NCBI RefSeq assembly: GCF_011752565.1
Contig: NZ_VWXK01000006.1
Location: 124,001 to 188,000 of the forward strand
Origin: Pantoea sp. Ap-967
GTDB lineage: Bacteria; Pseudomonadota; Gammaproteobacteria; Pseudomonadales; Pseudomonadaceae
DNA length: 64,000 bases
Direction of reading: 5' to 3'
The notes under the pieces are model-generated. The model was not told the DNA's origin, made no database searches, and saw nothing but the letters and a program-made list of their open reading frames with translations. The translations under genes were made by a program, and so were the position numbers. Below are positions 45,073 through 56,019 of this stretch, in pieces (the first letter of the stretch is position 1; the number at the start of each line of letters is the position of its first letter).

Positions 45073-46419
45073 TCAGCTACCCGCCACCGTCATGCGCTCG
45101 ATCAGCACCGAGCCTGTGTGAATATTGCTACGGGTTTCAAGATCACTGCCAATCGCCACGATCTGCTGGAACATGTCCTTCATATTGCCGGCGATAGTCA
45201 CTTCCTGCACGGCGTGTTGAATCTCGCCGTTCTCGACCCAGAAACCTGCCGCGCCGCGCGAATAATCGCCGGTCACCATGTTCAACCCGTGCCCCATCAG
45301 TTCGGTCACCAGCAAGCCGCGGCCCATGCGCCGGATCAACGCCGCCTGGTCCTCGACGCCATGGGTGACATACAAGTTATGTACGCCCCCGGCATTGGCC
45401 GTGCTCGGCAGGCTCAGCTTGCGCCCGGAATAGGTGCCCAGCAGGTAGGACACCAACTCACCCTTGTCGACGAACGGTTTGGCGTAGGTCGCCAGGCCAT
45501 CACCGTCGAACGCGGCGCTGCCCAGCGCACGCGGGATATGCGGGCGCTCGTCGAGGGTCAGCCAGCTGGGGAACAGGCGCTGGCCAATGGCGCCGTCGAG
45601 GAACGACGATTTGCGGTACAGGTTGCCGCCGGAAATCGCCGACAGGAAGCTACCGAACAGGCCACCGGCCAGCTCGGCCGAAAACAGCACTGGCACCTCA
45701 CACGTCGGCACTGGCCGCGCGCCCAGGCGGCTGGCAGCACGCTGGGCAGCGCGCACACCGATGCTGCGCGGGTCGGCCAGTAACTGGCCCTGGCGATTCA
45801 CGTCGTACCAGTAGTCGCGCTGCATCTGCCCGTCGCCTTCGGCGATCATCACGCAGCTCAGGCTGTGCCGGGTCGAGGCGTAGCCACCGATGAAGCCATG
45901 GCTGTTGCCATACACACGGCAGCCCTGGTGGGTGTTGAGGGTGGTGCCATCGGCATTGAGGATGCGCTTGTCGGCATCGAACGCCGCCGCTTCGCAGGCC
46001 AGCGCCATCTCGATGGCCCTTTCCGGCTCGATGTCCCAGTCGTGATACAGGTCCAGGTCCGGGATGTCACGGGCCATCAGGGCGGCATCGGCCAGGCCGG
46101 AGCATTCGTCTTCGGAGGTGTGCTTGGCAATGGCCAATGCTGCGGCCACGGTTTCGCGGATAGCGTCAGGGCCACTGGCCGAGGTGCTGGCCGAGCCTTT
46201 GCGCTGGCCGACATAGAGGGTGATGCCAAAGCCCTGGTCACGGTTGAACTCGACCGTTTCGACCTCGCGCTGGCGCACCGTGGTGGACAGGCCCTGCTCC
46301 AGCGACACTGCCACCTCGCAGGCACTGGCGCCTTGCTTGCGGGCCTCTGCGATGATCGCCTCGACCTGCTCCTGCAACGCCGGCAGGTCCTTGGGGCCTA
46401 CGCTCTGGACTGCACTCAT
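45073..46419 (-). CDS. pmbA: Metalloprotease PmbA/TldE
   Basis: The non-catalytic-looking partner of TldD in the TldD/TldE heterodimeric protease, which trims peptide antibiotics such as microcin B17 and can act on antitoxins. It is 448 residues, starting MSAVQSVGPKDLPALQEQVE, with no HExxxH; conserved segments include GYASTRHSLSCVMIAEGDGQ and GLLVTELMGHGLNMVTGDYS. The start at 46419 has GGAGAAAACC upstream. tldD lies nearby at 47164-48603 but separated by yjgA. Confidence 0.93.
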   Translation of the reverse strand: MSAVQSVGPKDLPALQEQVEAIIAEARKQGASACEVAVSLEQGLSTTVRQREVETVEFNRDQGFGITLYVGQRKGSASTSASGPDAIRETVAAALAIAKHTSEDECSGLADAALMARDIPDLDLYHDWDIEPERAIEMALACEAAAFDADKRILNADGTTLNTHQGCRVYGNSHGFIGGYASTRHSLSCVMIAEGDGQMQRDYWYDVNRQGQLLADPRSIGVRAAQRAASRLGARPVPTCEVPVLFSAELAGGLFGSFLSAISGGNLYRKSSFLDGAIGQRLFPSWLTLDERPHIPRALGSAAFDGDGLATYAKPFVDKGELVSYLLGTYSGRKLSLPSTANAGGVHNLYVTHGVEDQAALIRRMGRGLLVTELMGHGLNMVTGDYSRGAAGFWVENGEIQHAVQEVTIAGNMKDMFQQIVAIGSDLETRSNIHTGSVLIERMTVAGS

Positions 46420-46528
46420 GGTTTTCTCCACTCAAATTCTGCGTTCGGCTGAGGGTCATTCAGCGACCGGGCCGGACAAGCGGCCCCCGACTGGTTATCA
46501 TGGCGACGATTTCTAGCGGACTGCCACC

Positions 46529-47047
46529 ATGGTTGATTCATACGACGCCTTCGACGGCGAAAAAAGCAAAACCCAGATCAAGCGCGAGCTGCATGCGCTG
46601 GTCGAACTCGGCGAGCGCCTGACCACGGTCAAGGCCGATACCCTGGCACGCCTGCCGCTCACCGACGAGCTGCGCAAGGCCCTGGCCGACGCCAGCAAAC
46701 ACACCGCCCACGGCGCACGCAAACGCCACATGTCGTTCGTCGGCAAGCTGATGCGCGACCAGGACCTGGATGCCATTCACGCCGTGCTGGAGCAGATCGA
46801 CAGCTCCAGCCGCCAGTACAACGAGCGCTTCCATAACCTGGAGCGCTGGCGCGACCGCCTGATCGACGGTAACGACGAAGACCTGGAGCGGTTCGTCAAC
46901 GACTACCCCGACACCGATCGCCAGCAACTGCGCTCGCTGATCCGTCACGCCCAGCATGAAAAAGCGCGGAACAAGCCGCCTGCCGCTGCGCGCAAGGTGT
47001 TCAAGTACATCCGCGACCTCGACGACATGCAGCGCGGCCTGCGCTGA
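46529..47047 (+). CDS. yjgA: Ribosome-associated protein DarP/YjgA
   Basis: A 172-residue basic/acidic helical protein of the YjgA (DarP) family, involved in late 50S assembly. It begins [20 protein letters not shown] and has [20 protein letters not shown] and [20 protein letters not shown]. It is divergent from pmbA, a pairing common in proteobacteria. Confidence 0.92.
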   Translation: MVDSYDAFDGEKSKTQIKRELHALVELGERLTTVKADTLARLPLTDELRKALADASKHTAHGARKRHMSFVGKLMRDQDLDAIHAVLEQIDSSSRQYNERFHNLERWRDRLIDGNDEDLERFVNDYPDTDRQQLRSLIRHAQHEKARNKPPAAARKVFKYIRDLDDMQRGLR

Positions 47048-47076
47048 TACTGCCCCGGGGCTCTGTAGGCGATCCC

Positions 47077-47151
47077 CTGTGGGAGCGGGCTTGTCGAGGC
47101 GTCGAACCGCCGCGAAGCAGGCGACGCGGTGCAAGCCCGCCTCTACAAAGG
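47077..47151. repeat. Degenerate REP pair between yjgA and tldD
   Basis: TGTGGGAGCGGGCTTGTCGA and GTGCAAGCCCGCCTCTACA are imperfect inverted arms around CGCCGCGAAGCAGGCGACGC, in a convergent gap. Confidence 0.7.
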
Positions 47152-47163
47152 CCCCGGTAGCCA

Positions 47164-48603
47164 TCAGGCGCCGGTTCCGCCTACGGTGATCGCATCCAGT
47201 TTCAAGGTTGGCTGGCCGACGCCCACCGGCACCGACTGCCCATCCTTGCCGCACGTACCCACGCCACTGTCCAGTGCCAGGTCATTGCCGACCATCGACA
47301 CCCGGCTCATGGCCTCCGGGCCGTTACCGATCAGGGTCGCGCCCTTCACCGGTGCGGTGATCTTGCCGTCTTCGATCAGGTAGGCTTCGCTGGTCGAGAA
47401 GACGAACTTGCCGCTGGTGATGTCCACCTGCCCACCGCCCAGGTTGGCGCAGTAGATGCCCTTCTTCACCGAGGCAATGATTTCCTGCGGGTCGCTTTCG
47501 CCTGCGCGCATGTAGGTGTTGGTCATGCGCGGCATGGGCAGGTGCGCGTAGGATTCGCGGCGCCCGTTGCCGGTGACCGCCATGCCCATCAGGCGTGCGT
47601 TGAGCTTGTCCTGCATGTAGCCCTTGAGGATGCCGTTTTCGATCAGCGTGGTGCATTCGGTCGGCGTACCTTCGTCGTCGACGCTCAACGAACCACGGCG
47701 GCCTTCCAAGGTGCCGTCGTCGACGATGGTGCACAGGCTAGACGCGACCTTCTCACCAATGCGCCCACTGAACGCCGAGCTGCCCTTGCGGTTGAAGTCG
47801 CCTTCAAGGCCATGGCCCACCGCCTCGTGCAGCAGCACACCGGACCAACCAGAGCCCAGTACCACCGGCAAGGTGCCTGCCGGCGCCGGGACCGCCTCAA
47901 GGTTCACCAGCGCCTGGCGCAAGGCTTCACGGGCATAGCCCATGACCCGCTCTTCGGTGAAGAAGCGGTAGTCGGTGCGCCCGCCCCCGCCCTGCCCGCC
48001 GCGCTCGCGGCGGCCGTTCTGTTCGACGATGACACTGACGTTGAAGCGCACCAGCGGGCGCACGTCAGCCGCCAGGCTGCCGTCGGCGGCGGCGATCAGG
48101 ATGCGCTCCCAAACCCCGGCCATGCTCACGCTGACCTGCTGGATGCGCGGGTCGAGGGCGCGGGTGGCGGCGTCGACACGCTTGAGCAGTTCGACCTTCT
48201 CGGCGCGGCTCAGCACGTCCAGCGGGTTGTCCGGCGCATACAGTGCGGTCACGTCCTGGCTGCGGAAGGCCTGCACCTTGCCATTCTGCCCGGCACGGGA
48301 AATCGAACGGGCGGCACGCGCCGCCGAGGTCAGCGCTTCGAGGTTGATGGCGTTGCTGTAGGCGAAGCCGGTCTTTTCACCGGACTGGGCGCGCACGCCC
48401 ACGCCCTGGTCGAGGTTGAAGCTACCCTCTTTGACAATGCCGTCCTCCAGCGCCCAGGTTTCCGAAATCTGGCCCTGGAAATACAGGTCGGCGGCGTCGA
48501 TACCGGGGCCCGCCAACTCGCCCAGCACAGCCTGCAGGCTGTCCAGGGTCAGTCCGCCCGGGGCCAGGAGCTGTTCGCTGACGGTGGATAACATCTGGCT
48601 CAT
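47164..48603 (-). CDS. tldD: Metalloprotease TldD
   Basis: The catalytic subunit of the TldD/TldE protease. The 479-residue protein has the zinc motif [13 protein letters not shown] (HExxxH) near residue 260. It starts [20 protein letters not shown] at the ATG 48603; a GTG 6 bases earlier overlaps the upstream stop. GGAG precedes. It begins 2 bases after the nitrilase gene ends, in the order yhdP-nitrilase-tldD typical of gammaproteobacteria. Confidence 0.95.
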   Translation of the reverse strand: MSQMLSTVSEQLLAPGGLTLDSLQAVLGELAGPGIDAADLYFQGQISETWALEDGIVKEGSFNLDQGVGVRAQSGEKTGFAYSNAINLEALTSAARAARSISRAGQNGKVQAFRSQDVTALYAPDNPLDVLSRAEKVELLKRVDAATRALDPRIQQVSVSMAGVWERILIAAADGSLAADVRPLVRFNVSVIVEQNGRRERGGQGGGGRTDYRFFTEERVMGYAREALRQALVNLEAVPAPAGTLPVVLGSGWSGVLLHEAVGHGLEGDFNRKGSSAFSGRIGEKVASSLCTIVDDGTLEGRRGSLSVDDEGTPTECTTLIENGILKGYMQDKLNARLMGMAVTGNGRRESYAHLPMPRMTNTYMRAGESDPQEIIASVKKGIYCANLGGGQVDITSGKFVFSTSEAYLIEDGKITAPVKGATLIGNGPEAMSRVSMVGNDLALDSGVGTCGKDGQSVPVGVGQPTLKLDAITVGGTGA

Positions 48604-48605
48604 AG

Positions 48606-49457
48606 TCACTCCGAGGTGTGCGCAGGCCGCAAGGCGTCCTGCGAGAAAAAGCGCCGGTGCGAGGTGACCGGCATGCGCGCCCGAATGGACGCCTGTTCAT
48701 CAATGTCGCGCTCGGCAAGCAATACCGCTTCACCGTGCGCCTGTTCGGCGACGATGCGCCCCCAAGGGTCGACGATCGCCGCATGGCCGTGGGTTTCCCG
48801 TGGGCCAGGGTGGGTTCCGCCCTGGGCGGCAGCCAACACATAGCACTGGGTTTCAATGGCCCGCGCGCGAACCAGCACTTCCCAGTGCGCCGCCCCCGTC
48901 ACCGCGGTGAAGGCGGCCGGGGCCGTGATCAGTTCCGCGCCGGCACTGCGCAGCGCGCTGTACAACTCGGGAAAGCGCAGGTCGTAGCACACGCTCAACC
49001 CCAAGCGCCCTACCGGCGTGTCGGCCACCACCACCTGCCCACCGTGGGCATAGTCGTCGGACTCACGATAGCGGCCTCGGTTGTCGGCAACGTCCACGTC
49101 GAACAGGTGCAGCTTGTCGTAGCGCGCCACCTGCTCACCCTGGTCGTCGATCAACAACGAACAGGCATGGGCCTTGGCGTATGGCTGGCCCTGGGGCGGC
49201 AGCGGCAATGTCCCGGCGACTATCCATAATCTGAGGTCGCGGGCCGTGCGTTTCAACCACGGCAGGATCGGCCCTTCACCCAGGGCCTCGGCGCGGCCGA
49301 TCAGCGCCGCGTCCTTGCGCCCCATGGCCGCGAAGTTCTCCGGCAGCACCGCCAGCCGCGCGCCACCCAGTGCCGCCTGTTCGAGCAGGGCGCCAGCACG
49401 CTGCAGGTTGCCCAGCACATCGTCCTGGCTGACCATCTGGATGACCGCTGCCTTCAT
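48606..49457 (-). CDS. Carbon-nitrogen hydrolase (Nit1/Nit2-like)
   Basis: A 283-residue nitrilase-superfamily amidase. The catalytic triad is visible: Glu in [10 protein letters not shown] (about residue 40), Lys in [13 protein letters not shown], and Cys in [13 protein letters not shown]. Members with this DKxHLFDxD signature include the deaminated glutathione amidase; that substrate is likely but not shown. I use the ATG at 49457 ([10 protein letters not shown]) with AGGAG upstream, rather than the GTG at 49463. It lies between yhdP and tldD. Confidence 0.91.
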   Translation of the reverse strand: MKAAVIQMVSQDDVLGNLQRAGALLEQAALGGARLAVLPENFAAMGRKDAALIGRAEALGEGPILPWLKRTARDLRLWIVAGTLPLPPQGQPYAKAHACSLLIDDQGEQVARYDKLHLFDVDVADNRGRYRESDDYAHGGQVVVADTPVGRLGLSVCYDLRFPELYSALRSAGAELITAPAAFTAVTGAAHWEVLVRARAIETQCYVLAAAQGGTHPGPRETHGHAAIVDPWGRIVAEQAHGEAVLLAERDIDEQASIRARMPVTSHRRFFSQDALRPAHTSE

Positions 49458-49469
49458 GGGCACTCCTGG

Positions 49470-52400
49470 TTATTTGTCGAAAGGTTTCACAAAGGTGATT
49501 CTAGGCTCTTTCCACGGACCTTCGACGCGATAGTGCACGCTGGCGAAGCGCGAAACCCGGTCACCGATCAGCCGGTCGACCAGGAACAGTGCCCCGCCCA
49601 CCGCCGGCGCACCCACGATCAGCGCAGCCAACGGCAGGTTGTTGGTCACCGGCAGGCTGACCTGCAGGTTGGCGTTGACCTGGTCACGCACCAGGTCCAG
49701 GGTGCCGTCCAGCTCGAAGTTGCTCGACGGCCCGGTGACGCTGATCGGCTCGCGGGTCACATAAACACCGTCGCTGGCCACCAGCAGGCCCTTGATCCGG
49801 TCGTAGGCCAGGCCCTTGGAAAACAGGTCGGAGAAGTCCAGGCGCAAGCGCCGGCCGATCGAGTTGAAGTTGAGCAGCCCGAACACCCGCAGGGCCTGGG
49901 CGCCACCCTCCACTTCGACGATCTGGCCGGTGCGCATGGAGGCATCCATGCTTCCCGAGAAACGCTTGAGGCCGACATACGCCGGCGAGCCGGGCCAACG
50001 GCCATCGACGTCCAGGTGGAAATCGCGGCTGGTGACGGTGGGCGCGAAGCCCCAGGCCTTGAGCACATCGCCCAGGTCCTTGCCGTCGAGGCGGCCCTTG
50101 TACCAGCTGCTGGTGGCGCCGACCGCGCCCTCCCAGCCGCCGCTGCCACCGATACGCAAGCCCTTGAGGTCCAGGTCGATGTCCTGGGCCGACACGCCGC
50201 GCGCAGTGGGGCGCAGTTTCAGGCCAACCCTGCCGTACAGGTCGTCGCCGCGGTACAGCTTGTCGATGGCCAGGTCCAGGGCCGGCACCTTGCGTGGGTC
50301 GAAGGTGGCCAGCGGGTCGGGCCCCTCCTCCGACTGCGCTTCGGCAGGGTCGGCGGCGGGCAGGCGCAGGGTTTGCAGGCGCACGGTAATGGGTGCGCCC
50401 TGGGCGTCGGGCACCCGGGCGTTGCCGATCACTTCCTTGCTGTCCAGGAGCAAGTCCCAGGCCGGGCCACCGCGGGCCAGGCGCACCACGGCCTGGTTCA
50501 GGCCCATGCCGAAGGCCTTGAGCTGGCCGATGCTCAGGTCGACGCTTTGCAGGTTCTGCCGGGCGTTGCCACCGGGGTCGTCGCCGGCAAAACGCGCGGC
50601 CTGCTCCTGCCAGGGCGCCAGGTCGAGGCTGTCGAGCCGCCCCCTGACCCGCAGGCCCTGGCCGGTCGGCAACTGCGCCTGGCCTGCACCCAGCAAAAGC
50701 TCGCCACGGCCCTGGCCGAGTTTTTCCAAGGGCGCCGCGTAGGCAAGCTGGGCCAGCTCATCGTAGCGGGCATCGAAGCGTCGCTCGGGCCCTTGCAGGT
50801 TCATGCTGAACCGGCTGTTGCGGGTTTCGCCTGCGGCTTTGCCGAAGGGCGCCGGCAGGTCGATGCCCAGCCCCTTGAGCGTAGAGTCCACGCTCAAGCT
50901 ATTGTCGCGGTGGCCAAGGTTGACCTGCAGCTGGTAGGGCATCTCGCCGGAAGCCGGCAGGGTCTGCTTGAACTGTAACCAGTCGGTCAAGGCCCTGAGC
51001 GCCACCTGGCCACTGGCATCGATGCGGGTCTGCATCTGCCCCGGCTGGCCTTCGGCGGTGATCTGCGCGGTAACCGGCTTGCCGAATGCCTGCAGGCTGA
51101 TGCCCTTGCCACTAAGCCCCTTGTCCAGGTCGAAGCTGAAATCACCCTTCAGTTGCGTAAGGTCGAGGCTTGGCGGGGCAACTTTCAGGCGTGCATCGGC
51201 CGTGGCAAAGTCCACCAGCACTTTGGGCCGTTCGCCATGGGCCAGGGGAATGTCGAGCTTGACCCTGCCCTTGAGCGGCCCCTCGCCTTCCCAACCCGCG
51301 AAGATCTCGCCCGTGCCGATGGGCGCTTCCTTGAGAATTTTCAGGCCGTCGCCCAGGCTGCCGTCGAAACCGCCGTCCAGGTACAGGTGACTGTGCTGGC
51401 CGGCGTCGACGTGGGGGATGTTCACGTTCACGTCGCTGACCTGGGTGTCGAGCAGCAGGCCCTTCTGCGCCTTGATGCGCACGCCGCTGTCCTCGATCAG
51501 CACATCGCCATCGACGTGCTGCACCTGCGGCCAGCCTGGCTGGAAGTCCAGTGCCGCGTCACGCACCTTGAAAAACAGGCTGATGCTGCGCGACTCGGGG
51601 GTGGCGCCATGGTTCAGCGACCCCTGGTACTGGAAGTAGCCTTGGTCGACATTGCCTTTGACGATGGCGCTGCGCAGCCACTCGTCGAGGGCTGGGCTGA
51701 GCACTTCGGGCAGGTACTTGGCGGTGTAGCGGCCATCGCCCTCGGTCATGCCAACGCGCAGGTCCATGTAGCTTTCCGCGCCTTCGTCGAACAGCAGGCG
51801 AATCAGGAAGTCACCGGCGATCTTGCCTTCGTCGCCCAACACCTTGAGGTAGGGCGCAACCAGGGTGAAGCCATGCTTGTCCAGGGCCCAGGTCAGGCGG
51901 GCATTGGCCTTCTGGTACTGCCAGGGCTTGGCGAAAATCGGGTACAGGTGGAGCATGAAGGCGTCGGTATCCAGGCGCAGCTCGCCATGGCCCAGGTCGC
52001 CGCCAATGCTGCCGCTGACGTTACCGGCCGCCGGCGCGCCGTGGTAGGCGTCGAAGCCGACCTTCTCCAGGTTGGCGGCGAACTGCAGCCGCTGGTCGCC
52101 CTCGGCCTTGGGCCGGGCGTCGAGGCGCACGTTGCGCAGGGCTCCGGTGACCTTGAGCCCGTCGACCACAGCCATGAGCTTGTCCGGCAACGGTGCCAAC
52201 CCCTGGATCAACGGCGTCAGCGGCGTGAGGTCGAGGCGGTCGGCCTGCAACTGCCAGGTTTCCTCGGCCGGGTTCTGGCCTGGGCGCTGGCTGAGCTGCA
52301 GGTGCGACTCCCAGCGGGCGTCGCCCAGGCTCATGGCCAGTGAATCGACCACCACGTCGAAGCCTTCGCCCCGGCGCTGCAGCCAGGCATTGAGGGCCAG

Positions 52401-53279
52401 GTTATCCAGGCTCACGGCCTTGCGCTGGGCATAGGCGCCGCGCAGTTGCGGCGCATTCAGGCGAACCACTGCCTGCTGTAGCTGGCCTTTGCGCCAATCG
52501 ACCCAGAATTCGCCACCGGCGCGCAGCGCTTCGGCCCGCCACTGGCCGAACAGGCGGGGTGGCAACCATTGGCTCCAGTCGCTTTGTGGCAGGCTCAGGT
52601 AGGCCTGTACTTCACTTTCACCCAAGGCCTGGGTGTTTGCCCGGCTGTGCAGGTTGATCGCCAGCGGCTGGCCATCGGGCAGGGTAGCGCGCAGGTCCAG
52701 GGCCTGACGCGAGGCGCCGGCCTGCAGGCCAAGGCTGACATAGGTGAGGGTCAGGGGGTCACGCTGCCAGGGCTGCAAGGTGACCTGGCTGTCGAACACA
52801 TCGACCCGCCCCAGCTGGCGCAGGCGCTGCAGCAGTTCGGCAGGGTCCAGCGGCGTGTCGTCCTTTTTTGGCAGGCCTTCCAGGGCCCAAGCGCCCTGCT
52901 GGTCTTCGCGCAGGATCAGTTGCAGGCCCGCCAGTTGAATGCGCGCCAGGCGTACCTGGCCGGAGGTGAGGCTGGCCCACAGGTCGGGCACCACCTTGAC
53001 GTCATCCAGGCGCAAGGCCGAGGCGCCCTCGCCCAGTTGCAGGTCGCGCACCCGCAGCACCGGTGCCAGGCCGCTCCAGCGCCCTTCCAGCGCGCCCACG
53101 TGCACGGGCAGGCCCAATGCCTGCTCGGCTTTGTCCTCGGCTTCAGCGCGGTATTCGGCCACCAGCGGCACCAGCTCGCGCCCGAGGCTCACGTACAGCG
53201 CCACCAGCACCGCGAGCAAGGCGCAGGTACCCAGGCCCCAGCGGGTCAAGGTCACCAGAACGCGGTTCAGACGTCCCAT
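49470..53279 (-). CDS. yhdP: AsmA-like envelope protein YhdP
   Basis: A very large (1269-residue) AsmA-family protein, in E. coli one of three partly redundant proteins that move phospholipids to the outer membrane. An N-terminal membrane anchor (WGLGTCALLAVLVALYVSLG) is followed by a long periplasmic repeating-groove region and the C-terminal DUF3971/AsmA_2 domain, with SFNEL-like stretches and a final LPLAALIVGAPAVGGALFLV helix. Two Met codons are 6 bases apart; the second, at 53279, has GGAGGG at better spacing. 12 bases separate its stop from the nitrilase start. Confidence 0.92.
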   Translation of the reverse strand: MGRLNRVLVTLTRWGLGTCALLAVLVALYVSLGRELVPLVAEYRAEAEDKAEQALGLPVHVGALEGRWSGLAPVLRVRDLQLGEGASALRLDDVKVVPDLWASLTSGQVRLARIQLAGLQLILREDQQGAWALEGLPKKDDTPLDPAELLQRLRQLGRVDVFDSQVTLQPWQRDPLTLTYVSLGLQAGASRQALDLRATLPDGQPLAINLHSRANTQALGESEVQAYLSLPQSDWSQWLPPRLFGQWRAEALRAGGEFWVDWRKGQLQQAVVRLNAPQLRGAYAQRKAVSLDNLALNAWLQRRGEGFDVVVDSLAMSLGDARWESHLQLSQRPGQNPAEETWQLQADRLDLTPLTPLIQGLAPLPDKLMAVVDGLKVTGALRNVRLDARPKAEGDQRLQFAANLEKVGFDAYHGAPAAGNVSGSIGGDLGHGELRLDTDAFMLHLYPIFAKPWQYQKANARLTWALDKHGFTLVAPYLKVLGDEGKIAGDFLIRLLFDEGAESYMDLRVGMTEGDGRYTAKYLPEVLSPALDEWLRSAIVKGNVDQGYFQYQGSLNHGATPESRSISLFFKVRDAALDFQPGWPQVQHVDGDVLIEDSGVRIKAQKGLLLDTQVSDVNVNIPHVDAGQHSHLYLDGGFDGSLGDGLKILKEAPIGTGEIFAGWEGEGPLKGRVKLDIPLAHGERPKVLVDFATADARLKVAPPSLDLTQLKGDFSFDLDKGLSGKGISLQAFGKPVTAQITAEGQPGQMQTRIDASGQVALRALTDWLQFKQTLPASGEMPYQLQVNLGHRDNSLSVDSTLKGLGIDLPAPFGKAAGETRNSRFSMNLQGPERRFDARYDELAQLAYAAPLEKLGQGRGELLLGAGQAQLPTGQGLRVRGRLDSLDLAPWQEQAARFAGDDPGGNARQNLQSVDLSIGQLKAFGMGLNQAVVRLARGGPAWDLLLDSKEVIGNARVPDAQGAPITVRLQTLRLPAADPAEAQSEEGPDPLATFDPRKVPALDLAIDKLYRGDDLYGRVGLKLRPTARGVSAQDIDLDLKGLRIGGSGGWEGAVGATSSWYKGRLDGKDLGDVLKAWGFAPTVTSRDFHLDVDGRWPGSPAYVGLKRFSGSMDASMRTGQIVEVEGGAQALRVFGLLNFNSIGRRLRLDFSDLFSKGLAYDRIKGLLVASDGVYVTREPISVTGPSSNFELDGTLDLVRDQVNANLQVSLPVTNNLPLAALIVGAPAVGGALFLVDRLIGDRVSRFASVHYRVEGPWKEPRITFVKPFDK

Positions 53280-53367
53280 GGCCATCGCCCTCCAGGTCGT
53301 TTTACCATGATGGTCGCAAGTGCCGGTTTTGCCAGCTCGGCCATCTTGGCGGGGTAATCAGTAAGCC

Positions 53368-54825
53368 TCAGAGCAGCACCACGTCGTATTGTTCCTGCGA
53401 ATACATCGACTCGACCTGGAAGCGAATGGTTCTGCCAATGAAGGCCTCAAGCTCGGCAACGTTGCCAGACTCTTCGTCCAGCAGGCGGTCGACCACTTTC
53501 TGGTTGGCCAGCACGCGGTAGCCTTCAGCCTGGTAGGCACGGGCCTCGCGGAGGATTTCGCGGAAGATTTCGTAACAGATCGTCTCAGGGGTTTTCAGCT
53601 TGCCACGGCCCTGGCAGGCCACGCAGGGCTCGCACAGTACTTGTTCGAGGCTTTCGCGGGTGCGCTTGCGGGTCATCTGCACCAGGCCCAGCTCGGTGAT
53701 GCCGATGATGTTGGTCTTGGCGTGGTCGCGTTCAAGCTGCTTTTCCAGGGTGCGCAACACCTGGCGCTGGTGCTCTTCGTCTTCCATGTCGATGAAGTCG
53801 ATGATGATGATGCCGCCGATGTTGCGCAGGCGCAGCTGGCGGGCAATGGCCGTGGCAGCTTCGAGGTTGGTCTTGAAGATGGTTTCTTCAAGGTTGCGGT
53901 GGCCGACGAAGGCGCCCGTGTTGACGTCGATGGTGGTCATCGCTTCGGCCGGGTCCACGACCAGGTAGCCGCCAGACTTGAGCGGCACCTTGCGCTCCAG
54001 CGCGCGCTGGATCTCGTCCTCCACGCCATACAGGTCGAAAATCGGCCGCTCGCCTGGGTAATGCTCCAGGCGGTCGGCAATTTCCGGCATCAGTTCGGCG
54101 ACGAACTGCGTGGTCTTCTGGAAGTTTTCCCGCGAGTCGATGCGGATTTTCTCGATTTTCGGGTTAACCAGGTCACGCAGGGTGCGCAGGGCCAGGCCCA
54201 GGTCTTCGTAGATGACGGTGGGCGCGCCGCAGGTCTTGATCTGGCTGCCGATCTGCTCCCACAAGCGACGCAGGTAGCGGATGTCCTGCAGGATTTCTTC
54301 CGGCCGCGCGCCTTCGGCGGCGGTGCGCAGGATAAAGCCGCCGGCATCCTTGATGTTTTCGCTGTCCATGCAATCGCTGACCAGTTTCTTCAAGCGCTCG
54401 CGCTCGGCTTCGTCCTCGATCTTCAGGGAAATGCCCACATGGCTGCTGCGCGGCATGTACACCAGGTAGCGTGATGGAATCGACAGCTGGGTGGTCAGGC
54501 GCGCACCCTTGGTGCCGATCGGGTCCTTGGTCACCTGCACCACCAGGGCCTGGCCTTCGTGCACCAGGGCAGTGATGTTCTCCACCGCCGAGCCTTCGCG
54601 CTGGGAAATTTCCGAGGCATGGATGAACGCCGCCCGCTCCAGGCCGATGTCGACGAATGCCGCCTGCATGCCCGGCAGCACGCGCACCACCTTGCCCTTG
54701 TAGATATTGCCGACGATGCCGCGGCGCTGGGTGCGCTCGACATGCACTTCCTGCAGCACCCCGTTTTCCACCACCGCCACGCGCGATTCCATCGGGGTGA
54801 TGTTGATCAGGATCTCTTCACTCAT
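53368..54825 (-). CDS. rng: Ribonuclease G
   Basis: An endoribonuclease of the RNase E/G family that processes the 5' end of 16S rRNA and some mRNAs. The 485-residue protein has an N-terminal S1 domain (GIVGNIYKGKVVRVLPGMQA), catalytic Asp residues in IDFIDMEDEEHQ (about 300-320), and the zinc-link cysteines in CEPCVACQGRGK. It is followed by yhdP and preceded by maf, the usual order. Confidence 0.96.
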   Translation of the reverse strand: MSEEILINITPMESRVAVVENGVLQEVHVERTQRRGIVGNIYKGKVVRVLPGMQAAFVDIGLERAAFIHASEISQREGSAVENITALVHEGQALVVQVTKDPIGTKGARLTTQLSIPSRYLVYMPRSSHVGISLKIEDEAERERLKKLVSDCMDSENIKDAGGFILRTAAEGARPEEILQDIRYLRRLWEQIGSQIKTCGAPTVIYEDLGLALRTLRDLVNPKIEKIRIDSRENFQKTTQFVAELMPEIADRLEHYPGERPIFDLYGVEDEIQRALERKVPLKSGGYLVVDPAEAMTTIDVNTGAFVGHRNLEETIFKTNLEAATAIARQLRLRNIGGIIIIDFIDMEDEEHQRQVLRTLEKQLERDHAKTNIIGITELGLVQMTRKRTRESLEQVLCEPCVACQGRGKLKTPETICYEIFREILREARAYQAEGYRVLANQKVVDRLLDEESGNVAELEAFIGRTIRFQVESMYSQEQYDVVLL

Positions 54826-54879
54826 GGCAGGCTCTCGTCAAAGGTCTTGGATAATGATGGATCGCGTGGGCTGGGCTTG

Positions 54880-55494
54880 CTACCGCTTGTTTGTTACCTC
54901 TGGCAAAAGCGCCGGTACCTGCCAGCAGGCGATACCGAAGCGGGCGAGCAGTTCGGCCGTTTCGCTCAAGGGCAGCCCGACCACGGCGGAGTAACTGCCC
55001 TGCAGCCCGGTGACGAACACCGCCCCCAGGCCCTGGATGGCGTAGCCACCGGCCTTGTCGGCTGGCTCCCCGCTGGCCCAGTAGCGCTGGGCTTCGGCTT
55101 CGTCGATGGGGCGAAAACGCACACTGCTGGCGATGCACAGGCTTTCGCAGCGCTGGCCATCGGTCAGTGCCACGGCAGTCAGTACCTGATGCTCACGGCC
55201 TGCCAGGTCAGCCAGCATGGCCAGGGCATGTTCGCGGTTTTCCGGCTTGCCGAGAATTCGACCATCGAGCACCACGGCGGTGTCAGCGCCGAGCACCGCG
55301 GTGCGCTCAACCGGGGCCGCGGCCAGGCCCGCCTCGGCCTTGGCCCGGGCCAGGCGCTCAACGTAGGCCTCGGCGCCCTCACCGGGCAGCGGGGTTTCAT
55401 CGACAGGGGCGCTGACCACGGTAAAGGGCACGCCAATCTGGGTCAGCAGTTCACGCCGGCGCGGCGAGCCGGAGGCTAGGTAGAGCGGGTTCAT
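54880..55494 (-). CDS. maf: Maf-family nucleotide pyrophosphatase YhdE
   Basis: A 204-residue Maf/YhdE protein that hydrolyses dTTP and UTP and non-canonical nucleotides; it is known to affect septum formation. It begins [20 protein letters not shown] with the signature SGSPRRREL, has [20 protein letters not shown] and [21 protein letters not shown]. It lies 54 bases before rng and 33 bases after mreD. Confidence 0.94.
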   Translation of the reverse strand: MNPLYLASGSPRRRELLTQIGVPFTVVSAPVDETPLPGEGAEAYVERLARAKAEAGLAAAPVERTAVLGADTAVVLDGRILGKPENREHALAMLADLAGREHQVLTAVALTDGQRCESLCIASSVRFRPIDEAEAQRYWASGEPADKAGGYAIQGLGAVFVTGLQGSYSAVVGLPLSETAELLARFGIACWQVPALLPEVTNKR

Positions 55495-55527
55495 GCAGAC
55501 ATCTCCCTGTCAGTGGTGGCGGCGCCG

Positions 55528-56019
55528 TCAGTTGATATGCAGGCGCCGGCGCAGGTCGCGCAGGGCGAAGCTGACCCACGGCCAGAGCAAGGCGCTGATC
55601 ACCGCCGACCAGACCAGGGCCAGGGTTGGCAGGCGGTTACCGGTCAGGGCGCTGAGCCACAGCTGGATCAACTGGGCGATGCCGAAGATCACCAGGATCA
55701 CCAGGCTCTGTTGCCACAACGGGAACATGCGCAGGCGCTGCTGCAACGACAGCACCAGGAAAGTGATGAGGGTGAGGATGAAGGCGTTCTGCCCCAGCAG
55801 CGTGCCGTACAGCACGTCTTCGGCCAGGCCCAGGACGAAGGCGGTGGTCATGCCCACCTTGCTCGGCACGTTCAGGGTCCAGAACGATACCAGCAGCGCC
55901 AGCCACATGGGCCGGAACACTTCGAGAAACTGCGGCATGGGTGACACGCTCAGCAGCAGGCCGACGGCAAACGTCAGCCAGATAACCCAACCGTGGTTAC
56001 GGCGCGACTTGGCCATCAT
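55528..56019 (-). CDS. mreD: Rod shape-determining protein MreD
   Basis: A 163-residue inner-membrane protein of the elongasome with five hydrophobic helices (about 15-35, 45-60, 65-90, 100-115, 130-150), typical of MreD. It overlaps mreC by 4 bases, so they are coupled. Its role is to support MreB-MreC-directed cell-wall elongation. Confidence 0.93.
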   Translation of the reverse strand: MMAKSRRNHGWVIWLTFAVGLLLSVSPMPQFLEVFRPMWLALLVSFWTLNVPSKVGMTTAFVLGLAEDVLYGTLLGQNAFILTLITFLVLSLQQRLRMFPLWQQSLVILVIFGIAQLIQLWLSALTGNRLPTLALVWSAVISALLWPWVSFALRDLRRRLHIN